A DNA stretch of 45,607 bases from CAVVIO01 sp963748095 (GTDB taxonomy: Bacteria; Bacteroidota; Bacteroidia; Bacteroidales; UBA10428), in NCBI GenBank assembly GCA_963748095.1, contig CAVVIO010000030.1:1-45607 (forward strand), written 5' to 3'. The notes below the pieces were generated by a model, which saw nothing but the letters and a program-made list of their open reading frames with translations, searched no databases and was not told where the DNA came from. Position numbers and translations under genes: made by a program. Position 1 is the stretch's first letter, and the number at the start of each line of letters is the position of its first letter. Of this stretch, positions 34,974 to 42,896 are shown one piece after another.

Positions 34974-35865
34974 ATGCGTAATCAAAAAACCAAACTTAGC
35001 CTTCAATTTATCTTGTCTTTGTTTGCGTGTAAATACATTTGCCCAAAAGATTATAACGGATTACGACTCAATTGTTATACCGGGGCCGAAATTTTTTACG
35101 GAAGTTTATAAACTGGATGATTCCCGGCTTAAACAGATTAAGATCGTTACCAGAGCCCCGGAATCTGTAACCGGAAAACAAAAAAATTTCTGGGGTAACC
35201 TGGCAGGAGGACTTTTTACGTTGACAACAGGAATATCCACTTCTTCCTCAGACGAAGATATTTGGGTGACCGACGATAGAATAGAGGCCAGCAATGATGG
35301 ATACTCCTGGGGAGTAAATCTTTTCTTTCCGGGTGAATTTTCAAAAGTGAGAAACCGCGTGGAAAACGATGATGGCAGTAAAAGTACTGAAACAGAGAAG
35401 TACGTTAGTGTTAACTGGGATAACGGGGCCAATGGATTAATCATGGAAAACGGGGATACGATCGGCAGATTTTCATTGTCTACCGATTTCCAATCTGACG
35501 GGGAAGGCCGGCGCTGGATTCAGAGATTAGAGGACGAGAGTGGATGGGTTCGTGAAAAGCTAAAAAAATCTGAGCCGGGAGCTATGTATGATGATTATGT
35601 TGTATTCGGAAATGTTCGCGGGAAAAATTTTGATATAATTACAAATGGTAACCTCCACAAGTCCGTTATATTTATTGAAGATAAAGTGGTAGCTGTTTTC
35701 CAGGGGCCTCCGGTTGTAAGTATTCTTGGAAAGAAAAACAAAATTACGCCTTACCTGTTGCTCGACAAATCTTTTGAAGATTCCGGGAAGATTGACATAT
35801 TGCGATTAGCACTATTAAACCGGCTGCTTGATAAAAGGGTCAGTGTTGAGAATTTCAGTTTGTAA
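34974..35865 (+). pseudogene. Exported protein of unknown function, frameshift in the signal peptide
   Basis: The long open frame begins at TTG 35023, which is not a credible start. An ATG at 34974 one frame away reads MRNQKTKLSLQFILSLF, the front of a signal peptide. Removing one T from the TTT at 35022-35024 joins it to RVNTFAQKI, completing a signal peptide with a cleavage site after TFA. The repaired protein is 296 residues. The mature part has a Gly/Ser-rich stretch (LAGGLFTLTTGISTSSSDED) and many beta-type segments; no known domain is recognised. If the lesion is real, export would be lost. The 22-nt minisatellite starts 30 bases after the stop. Confidence 0.7.
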
Positions 35866-35894
35866 TTGGGAATTCATTTTTCACACATTTTGAT

Positions 35895-35982
35895 AAAAAG
35901 CCGCGCACCTTTTGTTGAAAAGTTGCTTATGTTTTTTAGAAAAGTTGCGCAAGTTTTTGCGGAAAGCCGCGCACCTTTTTAA
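35895..35982 (+). repeat. Tandem 22-nt minisatellite (four units)
   Basis: Four units of 22 nt start near 35895, 35917, 35939 and 35961. Versions include GAAAAGTTGCGCAAGTTTTT and GAAAGCCGCGCACCTTTTT. Each is itself an imperfect palindrome centred on GCGC, with an A-tract on the left and a T-tract on the right about 11 bases apart. It follows the gene ending at 35865 and ends before the putative anti-sigma gene. It is not coding, since 22 is not a multiple of three. Confidence 0.8.
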
Positions 35983-36003
35983 GATGTTTTTGGGTAAATG
36001 ATT

Positions 36004-36381
36004 TTAAACCTTCAAACTCACCTCTTTTTTGTACAGCGTATAGAATTTTATTCCCACCTGATCGATAAGCGCAATGACTAATACCAGTAACAACAGGGAA
36101 AGAATTGTTTGCCAGTTGCTAATGAATTGCGTATACAGACCTGTAAGTACCGCAAGGCCTTTAAACCATACAAATACACCGGTAAGTATTGCCAGGCTTC
36201 CCAGCGCTATTCCTATTTTGACGGATAATTCCAGAACCAGTTCCCGCAACAGCATTCTTTTTTCCAGTTTATGGAAAACGCTGTCTGCCAATCCTGACGG
36301 GATCATCAGATCGTCATCGGATAAAAGTACGTTTCGTACCAGGTTATCCAATTCTCTGTTTTTTAGTTGTTCCGGTGTCAT
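36004..36381 (-). CDS. Small two-helix membrane protein, putative anti-sigma factor
   Basis: The 125-residue protein has a charged N-terminal half (MTPEQLKNRELDNLVRNVLLSDDD..., about residues 1-45) followed by two transmembrane helices (about 52-74 and 88-107). It starts 23 bases after the sigma factor gene and is certainly in its transcript. The position and the cytosolic-helix-plus-membrane layout match membrane anti-sigma factors paired with ECF sigma factors, but no zinc motif is present. It could equally be a membrane accessory protein. The call rests on context. Confidence 0.65.
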   Translation of the reverse strand: MTPEQLKNRELDNLVRNVLLSDDDLMIPSGLADSVFHKLEKRMLLRELVLELSVKIGIALGSLAILTGVFVWFKGLAVLTGLYTQFISNWQTILSLLLLVLVIALIDQVGIKFYTLYKKEVSLKV

Positions 36382-36404
36382 ATCACAAAATTAATTATTA
36401 TCAG

Positions 36405-36981
36405 TTAAAAGTCATCCATTATCTCGGCTAAATCAGGAACCAGGGTGAGTAATTTCTTACGCAATAAAGCCCGTCCCCGGCTGATGTAGCTTTTTACAGT
36501 ACCCTCCGGCATTCCTGTTATTTCGGAAATCTCCCGATAAGGCTGTTCATCAAGATGGTACAGTGTAATAACTGTACGGTAGTCTGCAGGTAATTCTGCA
36601 ATGGTAGCCAGAACTAACCGGTGTAGATCCTTGTTGTCAGCTTGTTTCCAGTTATTATCTTCTGTATTGATAATTACTGGATGCTGTTCATCATCACGAC
36701 TGCGTAGATTCATGTTTTTTTTCTTTTTTCTGATATAATCAATGCATACATGATGAGTGATCGAACCAATCCAGGTTGATAAACTGGCTTCGCCCCTGAA
36801 TTTCTTAATTCCTTTAAACACGCGTAAAAAAACTTCCTGGAAAGATATCCTCACTATCACTGTTGCGCCCCACCATGGAGATGATGATATGCCAGATCAG
36901 GTTTTTGTTGTTCTCCACCAAAAGCCTGACAGCAGTGAGATCTCCTTCAGCAAGTTTCTTTATAAGTGTTTTATCATCCAT
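36405..36981 (-). pseudogene. ECF-type sigma-70 factor with an internal frameshift
   Basis: From the ATG at 36981 the first 46 codons read as a normal sigma region 2 start (MDDKTLIKKLAEGDLTAVRL, then SMVGRNSDSEDIF). One base removed from the TTT on the minus strand (plus 36841-36843, GGAAAG) then joins this to QEVFLRVFKGIKKFRGEASL in the frame of 36405-36860. The repaired protein is 191 residues. Region 2 includes WIGSITHHVCIDYIRKKKK; region 4 is LPADYRTVITLYHLDEQPYREISEITGMPEGTVKSYISRGRALLRKKL. As written, the promoter-binding factor would be interrupted. The putative anti-sigma gene downstream is intact. Confidence 0.9.
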
Positions 36982-37009
36982 TTACAGCAAATTAGTCTTT
37001 AATTTTTAT

Positions 37010-37055
37010 AAAAAGTTGCAGCGTGAGAAAAAAAATTATTTTTCTGCAACTTTTT
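37010..37055. promoter_or_regulatory. 12-bp dyad in the divergent region of sigma and a membrane gene
   Basis: AAAAAGTTGCAG (37010-37021) and CTGCAACTTTTT (37044-37055) are exact inverted copies separated by 22 bases that contain poly-A and poly-T tracts. The whole forms a long potential stem. It lies between the sigma factor start (36981) and the membrane gene start (37106), where a shared operator would be expected. AAAAGTTGC also occurs twice in the minisatellite at 35895-35982. Confidence 0.5.
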
Positions 37056-37105
37056 TAAATCATGGTCGACTTATTGGGTGTAAAACAAATTAAAAAATAA
37101 TAATT

Positions 37106-37456
37106 ATGGAAGATGCATTTGTAACCGCAGCAGTTTTTGCAGGAATATACTTTGTGATTAAAGTTTTTACAGATTTCCTGTTGAAAAGAAAGATGATAAT
37201 TACCGGAAATGTTGATAAAGCCGGAATACTCGAAAGTCCAAAGGACAATGAACTGAACAGTTACCCGACGTTGAAATGGGGACTGGTCGCCTTTTTCGCG
37301 GGCGCCGGATTCTTAGTGATCGCACTCCTGAACAAGGGTGGAAGTATGGCTTTGACGTATGGTAATAATACCTATCTGCCTGTTGGTATTGAACTGGTTG
37401 CCATTTCTCTTGGTTTTCTGGTATATTTTGTAATTGCCCGGTTAAGCAGTAAGTAG
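37106..37456 (+). CDS. Small membrane protein of unknown function
   Basis: The 116-residue protein has three hydrophobic helices (about residues 7-27, 57-77 and 88-111) and short polar loops, with no cysteine or catalytic motif. It resembles the DUF6249-type membrane proteins often found near Bacteroidota sigma/anti-sigma genes, but this is only a resemblance. It is divergent from the sigma factor and separated by the 12-bp dyad, so it may be controlled by that sigma factor. A hairpin terminator follows. Confidence 0.75.
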   Translation: MEDAFVTAAVFAGIYFVIKVFTDFLLKRKMIITGNVDKAGILESPKDNELNSYPTLKWGLVAFFAGAGFLVIALLNKGGSMALTYGNNTYLPVGIELVAISLGFLVYFVIARLSSK

Positions 37457-37506
37457 AAATCAGGTATCACCGTAAAAAAGCATTACAACTTTTACTATTT
37501 ACAAAG

Positions 37507-37546
37507 ATAAGTCCCTTCGTGTGGTTATTTCACATAGGGGACTTAT
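37507..37546 (+). terminator. Likely terminator after the small membrane protein
   Basis: ATAAGTCCC (37507-37515) pairs with GGGACTTAT (37538-37546), the stem extending imperfectly through TCGTGTG/CACATA. An AT-rich stretch follows. It is about 50 bases after the stop at 37456 and has no long T run. Confidence 0.5.
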
Positions 37547-37619
37547 TATTTATATTATCTCCTCTCCTGTTTTTCCAATGTAATATTTTACAATCGCTTC
37601 TGAAAGGGGATTTAAAACA

Positions 37620-38095
37620 TCAAACAGATTGCTCTTTTTTCAGCAGTTGTTCATATTCTTTTTTCATTTCCTCTAGTGTCATTGCCTTAATATTGGTAGA
37701 GATAATCCACATATGTCCGAACGGGTCCTGAATACGGCCGGAACGGTCACCGTAAAACTGATCTTTGACGGGAAAAATCACTTTTGGCCCCATTATTCAA
37801 AGCTTCATTCGATAGTTGCATCCACATCCGGAACATATATATTCAGGATAACACTTGTTCCGCCAAGCATTTCCGGGCTACTGTTAAAATCAGGATTTTC
37901 TTCCGATAACATGATCATCGAATCGCCGATTTCAAGTTCTGCATGGGCAATGGTCCCGTCCGGATTATCGAGCCGCATGATTTCTTTTGCGCTAAAAATA
38001 TTTTTGTACCATTCTATTGCTTTATGGGCATTTCTTATGGCCAGGGTTGGGCTTACTGCATGATAACCTTTTTGTATGTAATTTGTATTTTTCAT
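37620..38095 (-). pseudogene. Glyoxalase/PhnB-like VOC protein broken by two frame changes
   Basis: The intact frame runs from 38095 through IQKGYHAVSPTLAIRNAHKA, MRLDNPDGTIAHAELEIGDSMIMLSEE and VPDVDATIE, then stops. After removing one base near 37805-37809 and one A from the AAAA on the minus strand (plus 37782-37785), the frame continues as EALNNGAKVIFPVKDQFYGDRSGRIQDPFGHMW and ends at TGA 37620-37622. The repaired length is 157 residues, normal for the PhnB-like vicinal-oxygen-chelate group. Members include isomerases, resistance proteins and enzymes of unknown reaction. As written, the C-terminal metal-binding half is out of frame. Confidence 0.85.
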
Positions 38096-38355
38096 TTTGG
38101 TTGGTTTTTAAATATTAAACTGAATTTTTTGTTTATTAAAGTTCTGATATATTGAAGAAAAAGACATATAATAATAAAGTAAATTATTTCTAAATAATAG
38201 TAATGAAAAACGATGAAAATAGTTTCATCCGGATATAAAATTCCATTAGATAGAACAGGAACTTCTCTGAAATTTTCAACTTTTGATATAATTAACTTTA
38301 CAATGAAACCGTTATAGAAAGATGACATCGGAATAATAACCAAACCTTCAGTAAA

Positions 38356-38994
38356 ATGAAATATTCCCGTTTACAGAAATATTCTTTATTAATTCTGTTG
38401 GCTCTGTATGCCGCAAACAGCTACGCACAGTTCGGAATAAAAGCCGGTATAGGTGTTAGCTACGAATACAATAACCTGATAAATACTTATTCCAAAACCG
38501 GAGGCGAACTATCCTGTTTTTATTATGTTCCCATGAGTAACTTTCCGGATATCCGGATCGATCTGGGGTATAAACAAAGTGGGTACGAAAGCAAATTAAT
38601 GGAATTAATAGGGGACAATTAAATCGGATATCACAAAATACCATTTGCTTACTTTCGGTCCCGACCTGATCATTCCTTTTAATAGTCAGGACAATAAGAT
38701 TTACCTATATGCCGGAATTCGTATAAATTATTTAGTTAGCTTCGGATTTTGCATTTGAGAATCAGGAATGGAGGATTTAGTGAAGATTATACAGGATCAT
38801 TCAGTAAAATTCAATACATGGCAGATGCAGGGATAGGTATGAATGTTACCCCTGCATTTTTCATTGAAGCAGGAAGCAACGGCAATTTTATAAATAAGAT
38901 CAGCAGAACAAAAAGCATCGGTTCGAAAGCATACGACTACTATTTTGGGATAACATTGGGATATAAATTGACACGCAACAGTACTAAATCCTGA
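38356..38994 (+). pseudogene. Outer-membrane beta-barrel-like protein broken by three frame changes
   Basis: The gene starts with a signal peptide (MKYSRLQKYSLLILLALYAANSYAQ) and a barrel-like mature part. It stops early at 38622. Removing one G of the GGGG at 38611-38614, one T of the TTTT at 38747-38750 and one T of the TTT at 38776-38778 gives a continuous 211-residue protein with GIRINYLVSFGFAFENQEWR, then SEDYTGSFSKIQYMADAGIGMN, ending YYFGITLGYKL and a short tail. Alternating hydrophobic residues fit a small porin-like barrel. Three lesions in 639 bases make a real pseudogene more likely than chance error. Confidence 0.78.
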
Positions 38995-39103
38995 CAGGCC
39001 CCAATTCTGTTTTTATGATCATTATTTTAAAACCAGTCCAAACAAACAGGTATTTAAAGTGTTAATTAACTAATAATTCAATTGTAACCTTAAAAACCTG
39101 AAT

Positions 39104-39574
39104 ATGAAAAAACCGATCTGTTCTGCATTTTTATTCCTTACTTTCTTTACTTTAGGAATTTATGCCCAGGAAGCTGCTCCCGGGTTAGCCGAGAATAAAC
39201 AGGAAAAACAGAACAAGGCGCTTGCCACAGAATTTATGACGCTTGCCTTTGTGAAAAAAGACCTGGATGCTGCAATCCTGCTGATGAACGATGATTATAT
39301 TCAGCACAACCCGTTTGCGGCAAGCGGAAAAGCTGCTTTCAAACAGGCGATCTCAGGAATGCTGAAAAATAATCCTGACTTAAAATTTGAGATCAAACAT
39401 GTGTATGTGGACGGCAATTATGTGATCTTTCATTCGCTTTACCAGCTTAATAAAGATGACAGGGGAAGTGCCGTAGTGGATATTCTGCGCGTGGAAAACG
39501 GAAAAATCGCGGAACACTGGGATGTGGGACAGCGGATTCCTGAGAAATCGGCCAATGATAACGGGATGTTTTGA
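39104..39574 (+). CDS. Exported SnoaL-like (NTF2-fold) protein
   Basis: The 156-residue protein has a signal peptide (to about residue 21, ...LGIYAQ). It then has an NTF2-like fold of the SnoaL type (ALATEFMTLAFVKKDLDAAI, LMNDDYIQHNPFAASGKAAFKQAI, VDILRVENGKIAEHWDVGQ). Family members include polyketide cyclases and many enzymes or binding proteins with unknown ligand. The conserved His/Asp in YIQHNP and EHWD are present. The export signal places it in the envelope. It stands alone before the efflux genes, with a hairpin/terminator after it. Confidence 0.85.
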   Translation: MKKPICSAFLFLTFFTLGIYAQEAAPGLAENKQEKQNKALATEFMTLAFVKKDLDAAILLMNDDYIQHNPFAASGKAAFKQAISGMLKNNPDLKFEIKHVYVDGNYVIFHSLYQLNKDDRGSAVVDILRVENGKIAEHWDVGQRIPEKSANDNGMF

Positions 39575-39640
39575 TACATAGATTTAAATAGTTTTCCGTT
39601 AAGATTATTCAAATTTCTTAAAGAAATCATTGTTTTAAAA

Positions 39641-39675
39641 TGGACATACTGTCCATGAATGGACAGTATTTTTCT
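39641..39675 (+). terminator. Terminator-like hairpin built from TGGACA/TGTCCA motifs
   Basis: ATACTGTCCA (39646-39655) and TGGACAGTAT (39660-39669) are perfect inverted copies around TGAA, with TTTTTCTA following. The stem plus T run fit a terminator for the gene ending at 39574. An additional TGGACA at 39641 pairs alternatively with the first TGTCCA, so the site could also act as an operator upstream of the adaptor gene. A further ATGGACAG sits at the adaptor start codon. Confidence 0.6.
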
Positions 39676-39764
39676 AGTCCTTTAAATCTTTAATTGGTTG
39701 TTGATTTAACTACTAACAGATATTGGCATGTGCATTGTGAACTTTGTCCTGAAAATTATTTTCT

Positions 39765-41015
39765 ATGGACAGAGTTTTATCAGATACAATTAAGCAAAGG
39801 AAAAAAAATAAGCAACTAATCAAATTCGGATCATGGGGTTTATTATTTATAGCCGTTATAGTTTTATTACGTCTTATCATAAGGCCCTCGATCAACAAAA
39901 ATGAGTTTTATACTGCTTTAGCCGACACAGGAAATATAGAGGCTTCGGTTACTGCATCCGGAACGGTATTGCCCGAGTTCGAAGAAATCAAGACCAGTCC
40001 GATTCAGTCGCGGATTGTAAAGATCTACCATAATACAGGCGATAAAATAAATAAAGGAGATTCGATTTTATCCCTTGACAAAACAAGTACGAAATCATCC
40101 CTGGAAAAACTGAAGGATGAACTGAACATGAAAAAAAATAATGTGAACCAGCTAAAACTGAAACTGGAGAAAAACCTGATAGATCTGAAAACCCAGTATC
40201 AAATTAAAAAGCTTCAGGTAGAGAATATGGATGCTAACCTTGAAGAAGAAAAATACCTGGATAAAATCGGTGGCGGAACAAAGGAAAAGATCGAGAAAGC
40301 AGAATTAAGCCTGAAAATATCACGGTTGGAACTGGAGCAGATCAGGCAAAATATCGACAACCAGGAAGAGTCAATGCAGGCCGATCTAAAAGGATTAAAC
40401 TACGAAATCCGTATTCAGCAAAATAATGTGGATGAATTACAGGATAAACTTAACCGTTCTACTATAACAACGGATAAAACCGGAGTGATCACCTGGATAA
40501 ATGACCAGATAGGTAAAAACATTAATGCGGGAGACGAGCTGGTGAAGATTGCCAATCTGCAGAGTTATGAAGTAACAGGAAGTATATCGGATATGCACGC
40601 CGATAAGTTACATATTGGAGGACCAGTATTGGTTCGTCTGAATGAAGACAATGAGATAAAAGGAGAGATAGTCAGCATATCACCATCCGTTACCGGTAAT
40701 GTCATACAGTTTAAGATCAGGCTGGCCGATAAGAATCATCCGTTGTTACGTCCTAATTTAAAAGTGGATGTGTATGTTATTACATCTTTCAGGAAAAATG
40801 TTGTACGGGTTAAAAACGGTCCTTTTTACAAAGGAGCAAACAGTCAGATGGTGTTCGTGGAACAGGGAAACAAGCTTGTAAGACATGAAGTTACCTTCGG
40901 GGAGAGTAATTTCGATTATGTAGAAGTGGTGAAAGGACTTAATGCCGGAGAAAAAGTGGTTGTTTCCGATATGTCGGATTACGAACGGCATCAGGAATTA
41001 AAAATAAAAAATTAA
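39765..41015 (+). CDS. HlyD/MacA-type periplasmic adaptor of an export system
   Basis: The 416-residue protein has a short cytosolic start and a single transmembrane anchor (about residues 22-42). Then come a lipoyl/biotinyl-like segment (TSPIQSRIVKIYHNTGDKIN), a long alpha-helical hairpin (about 105-220; KDELNMKKNNVNQLKLKLEKN to QQNNVDELQDKLN), the second lipoyl half (TTDKTGVITWINDQIGKNIN) and beta-barrel/membrane-proximal domains. This is the standard adaptor that links an inner-membrane transporter to an outer-membrane channel. The TolC-type gene starts about 35 bases later and FtsX-type permeases follow, so it is the adaptor of a MacB-like ABC export system. Confidence 0.93.
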   Translation: MDRVLSDTIKQRKKNKQLIKFGSWGLLFIAVIVLLRLIIRPSINKNEFYTALADTGNIEASVTASGTVLPEFEEIKTSPIQSRIVKIYHNTGDKINKGDSILSLDKTSTKSSLEKLKDELNMKKNNVNQLKLKLEKNLIDLKTQYQIKKLQVENMDANLEEEKYLDKIGGGTKEKIEKAELSLKISRLELEQIRQNIDNQEESMQADLKGLNYEIRIQQNNVDELQDKLNRSTITTDKTGVITWINDQIGKNINAGDELVKIANLQSYEVTGSISDMHADKLHIGGPVLVRLNEDNEIKGEIVSISPSVTGNVIQFKIRLADKNHPLLRPNLKVDVYVITSFRKNVVRVKNGPFYKGANSQMVFVEQGNKLVRHEVTFGESNFDYVEVVKGLNAGEKVVVSDMSDYERHQELKIKN

Positions 41016-41050
41016 TAATCTGTATTTCTATGAATCTTAATCAACAGATT

Positions 41051-42508
41051 ATGAAGAAAGTTAAAATGGATTGGAGAAAATTCCTGCCTTTTTTGGTATT
41101 GTTTGTTGTTTGTCCTAAATTGAATGCGCAGTCTTACGGCTTGCAACAATTGATTCGTTACGCACAGGAGAACGCACCGGAAGCCATGAAAATAGAAACT
41201 TCGAAAGAAAATAAATACTGGCAGTGGAGGACTTATAAATCGGAATACAAGCCACAACTTGTGTTAAACGCCACGTTGCCTTCCTATCAGAACAATAATA
41301 TTCCCGTAACACAGGAAGACGGGAGTATCGTTTACCGGAATATTAATCAAAGCCAGGCTTATACGGGTTTGTCACTGGAGCAGAATATAGGCCTTACAGG
41401 GGGTACCTTATATCTCAGTTCCGATCTGAGCCGGCTGGATGATTTTAACCAGCATTCTAATAGTTACAGTGGCTCTCCTTTTTATATCGGGGTACAGCAA
41501 CCGTTGTTTGCCTTTAACAACCTGAAATGGATGAACCGGATAGAACCGTTGAAATATGATGAATCCCGGAAAGAATTTGTGGAAGGAAAAGAAAAAATTG
41601 CATACAATACAGCCGTCAGGTATTTTAACCTGCTCATCTCACAGGTGAATTACCGGATTGCATCAACCAACAAGACAAATGCCGATACGATTTACAAAAT
41701 AGGAAGGGAAAAGTATTCCATGGGAAAGATTTCGAAAAATGAATTGCTGCAACTTAAATACGGGGATATTTCCGCACAAAAATCCATGGCAACAGCCAGC
41801 CTCTCTATTAAAACATCATTGCTGGAACTGACATCGTATACCGGAATAAAGGAATCCGGCACTATTACCCTTACTTTACCCGACAGCATTTCCAGGTTTG
41901 ATATTGATGATTCTTTAGCGGTAGATAAGGCACAGGAAAACAGCCTGAACTCAATAACATTCAAAAGAGAACTGCTGGAAGCAAGGCGCGATGCCGAGAA
42001 GGCCCGCCGCGAAAGCGGACTGAATGCCAGCCTTTCCGTTAGTTACGGTCAGACTAATATTTCCGGTACTGTTTATGGAATTTATGAAAAACCGCAGACA
42101 TTGCAAACATTAAATGTAGGGCTCAGCGTTCCGATACTCGACTGGGGAAGGGCAAAGGCAAAACGGAAAACAGCCGAAGCAAATTTAAAACTGACAGAAT
42201 ACACCGTGCAGCAGGATGAGATAAACTTCAGGCAGCAGGTGATTACCGAAATTGAAAATTTCAGGATGCTGCAGGATTTTATAGGTTATACTGCCGAGGC
42301 CGACCAGACTGCAGCTGAAAGATATGAAATAGCACGACTGAGATACATGGCCGGAGATATCAGTCTTACCGATTACAATATTGCCCTCGAGGAAAAAGAT
42401 AAGGCCAAACAGGATCATATCACGGCATTGCGTGATTACTGGCTTACATACTATACGATCCGGATACTGACTTTGTATGATTTTAAAAATGAAAACCAAT
42501 TACAATAA
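41051..42508 (+). CDS. TolC-family outer-membrane efflux channel
   Basis: The 485-residue product is taken from the ATG at 41051, which gives a good signal peptide (MKKVKMDWRKFLPFLVLFVV..., cleavage after LNAQ). An in-frame ATG at 41030 would add seven residues. Two homologous halves with long helices are visible (about 30-230, and 270-480; ARRDAEKARRESGLNASLS, VQQDEINFRQQVITEIENF), as in TolC/OMF proteins. It forms the trimeric outer-membrane tunnel for the export system encoded around it. The stop codon is followed directly by the first palindromic array (shared AATAAGGTCGACGGG). Confidence 0.92.
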   Translation: MKKVKMDWRKFLPFLVLFVVCPKLNAQSYGLQQLIRYAQENAPEAMKIETSKENKYWQWRTYKSEYKPQLVLNATLPSYQNNNIPVTQEDGSIVYRNINQSQAYTGLSLEQNIGLTGGTLYLSSDLSRLDDFNQHSNSYSGSPFYIGVQQPLFAFNNLKWMNRIEPLKYDESRKEFVEGKEKIAYNTAVRYFNLLISQVNYRIASTNKTNADTIYKIGREKYSMGKISKNELLQLKYGDISAQKSMATASLSIKTSLLELTSYTGIKESGTITLTLPDSISRFDIDDSLAVDKAQENSLNSITFKRELLEARRDAEKARRESGLNASLSVSYGQTNISGTVYGIYEKPQTLQTLNVGLSVPILDWGRAKAKRKTAEANLKLTEYTVQQDEINFRQQVITEIENFRMLQDFIGYTAEADQTAAERYEIARLRYMAGDISLTDYNIALEEKDKAKQDHITALRDYWLTYYTIRILTLYDFKNENQLQ

Positions 42509-42512
42509 GGTC

Positions 42513-42859
42513 GACGGGTTTCTAACCCGTCGGGAAAAAGATGAATGGAGAAGAAATAATATGGATTAAAATGTCGGGTTGGAAACCCGACAACCCCGGT
42601 GGACGGGTTTTTAACCCGTCGAAAAGAGTGGATGTAGTAGAAGATAAGCGGTCTGCAACGTCGGGTTGGAAACCCGACAACTTTGGTGGACGGGTTTTTA
42701 ACCCGTCAAAAAGGTCAGGTGTGGCAGGAGCGATAAGGCTGGCTGCATCGGGTTGGAAACCCGATGACCCTGGTCCCTGGTAGACGGGTTTCTAACCCGT
42801 CAAAGAAAGAGAATGCAGCAGAATTGAAGAGGTCTGTTGAATCGGGTTGGAAACCCGAT
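42513..42859 (+). repeat. Array of four composite palindromic units in the 42509-42896 gap
   Basis: Two palindromes alternate. Type A is GACGGGTTTYTAACCCGTC, at 42513, 42602, 42689 and 42783. Type B is TCGGGTTGGAAACCCGA with one more base pair each side, at 42573, 42660, 42747 and 42841. A to B gaps are 39-41 bases, B to A gaps 10-17, giving units of 87-94 bases. The spacers are also related. The array fills the gap between the TolC gene and the permease gene; any reading frames through it are by-products of the repeats. Confidence 0.93.
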
Positions 42860-42896
42860 GACCTTTGTGCAACTATAAAAACAAAAAAAGAAAACA

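Noticed and set aside
38092..38343. 83-codon minus-strand frame upstream of the VOC gene
   Set aside because: It reads through AT-rich intergenic DNA, giving a Phe/Ile/Tyr-rich sequence without domain features, and overlaps the VOC start.
42541..42783. Open frame of repeated GWKPD and RVFNPSKR peptides, and the reverse-strand GFQPD versions
   Set aside because: These frames are translations of the palindromic repeats themselves; they occur on both strands and have no start context or other coding support.
42513..42859. Possible CRISPR array
   Set aside because: Two different palindromes alternate, the spacers are related rather than unique, spacing is uneven (10 to 41 bases) and no cas gene is present.
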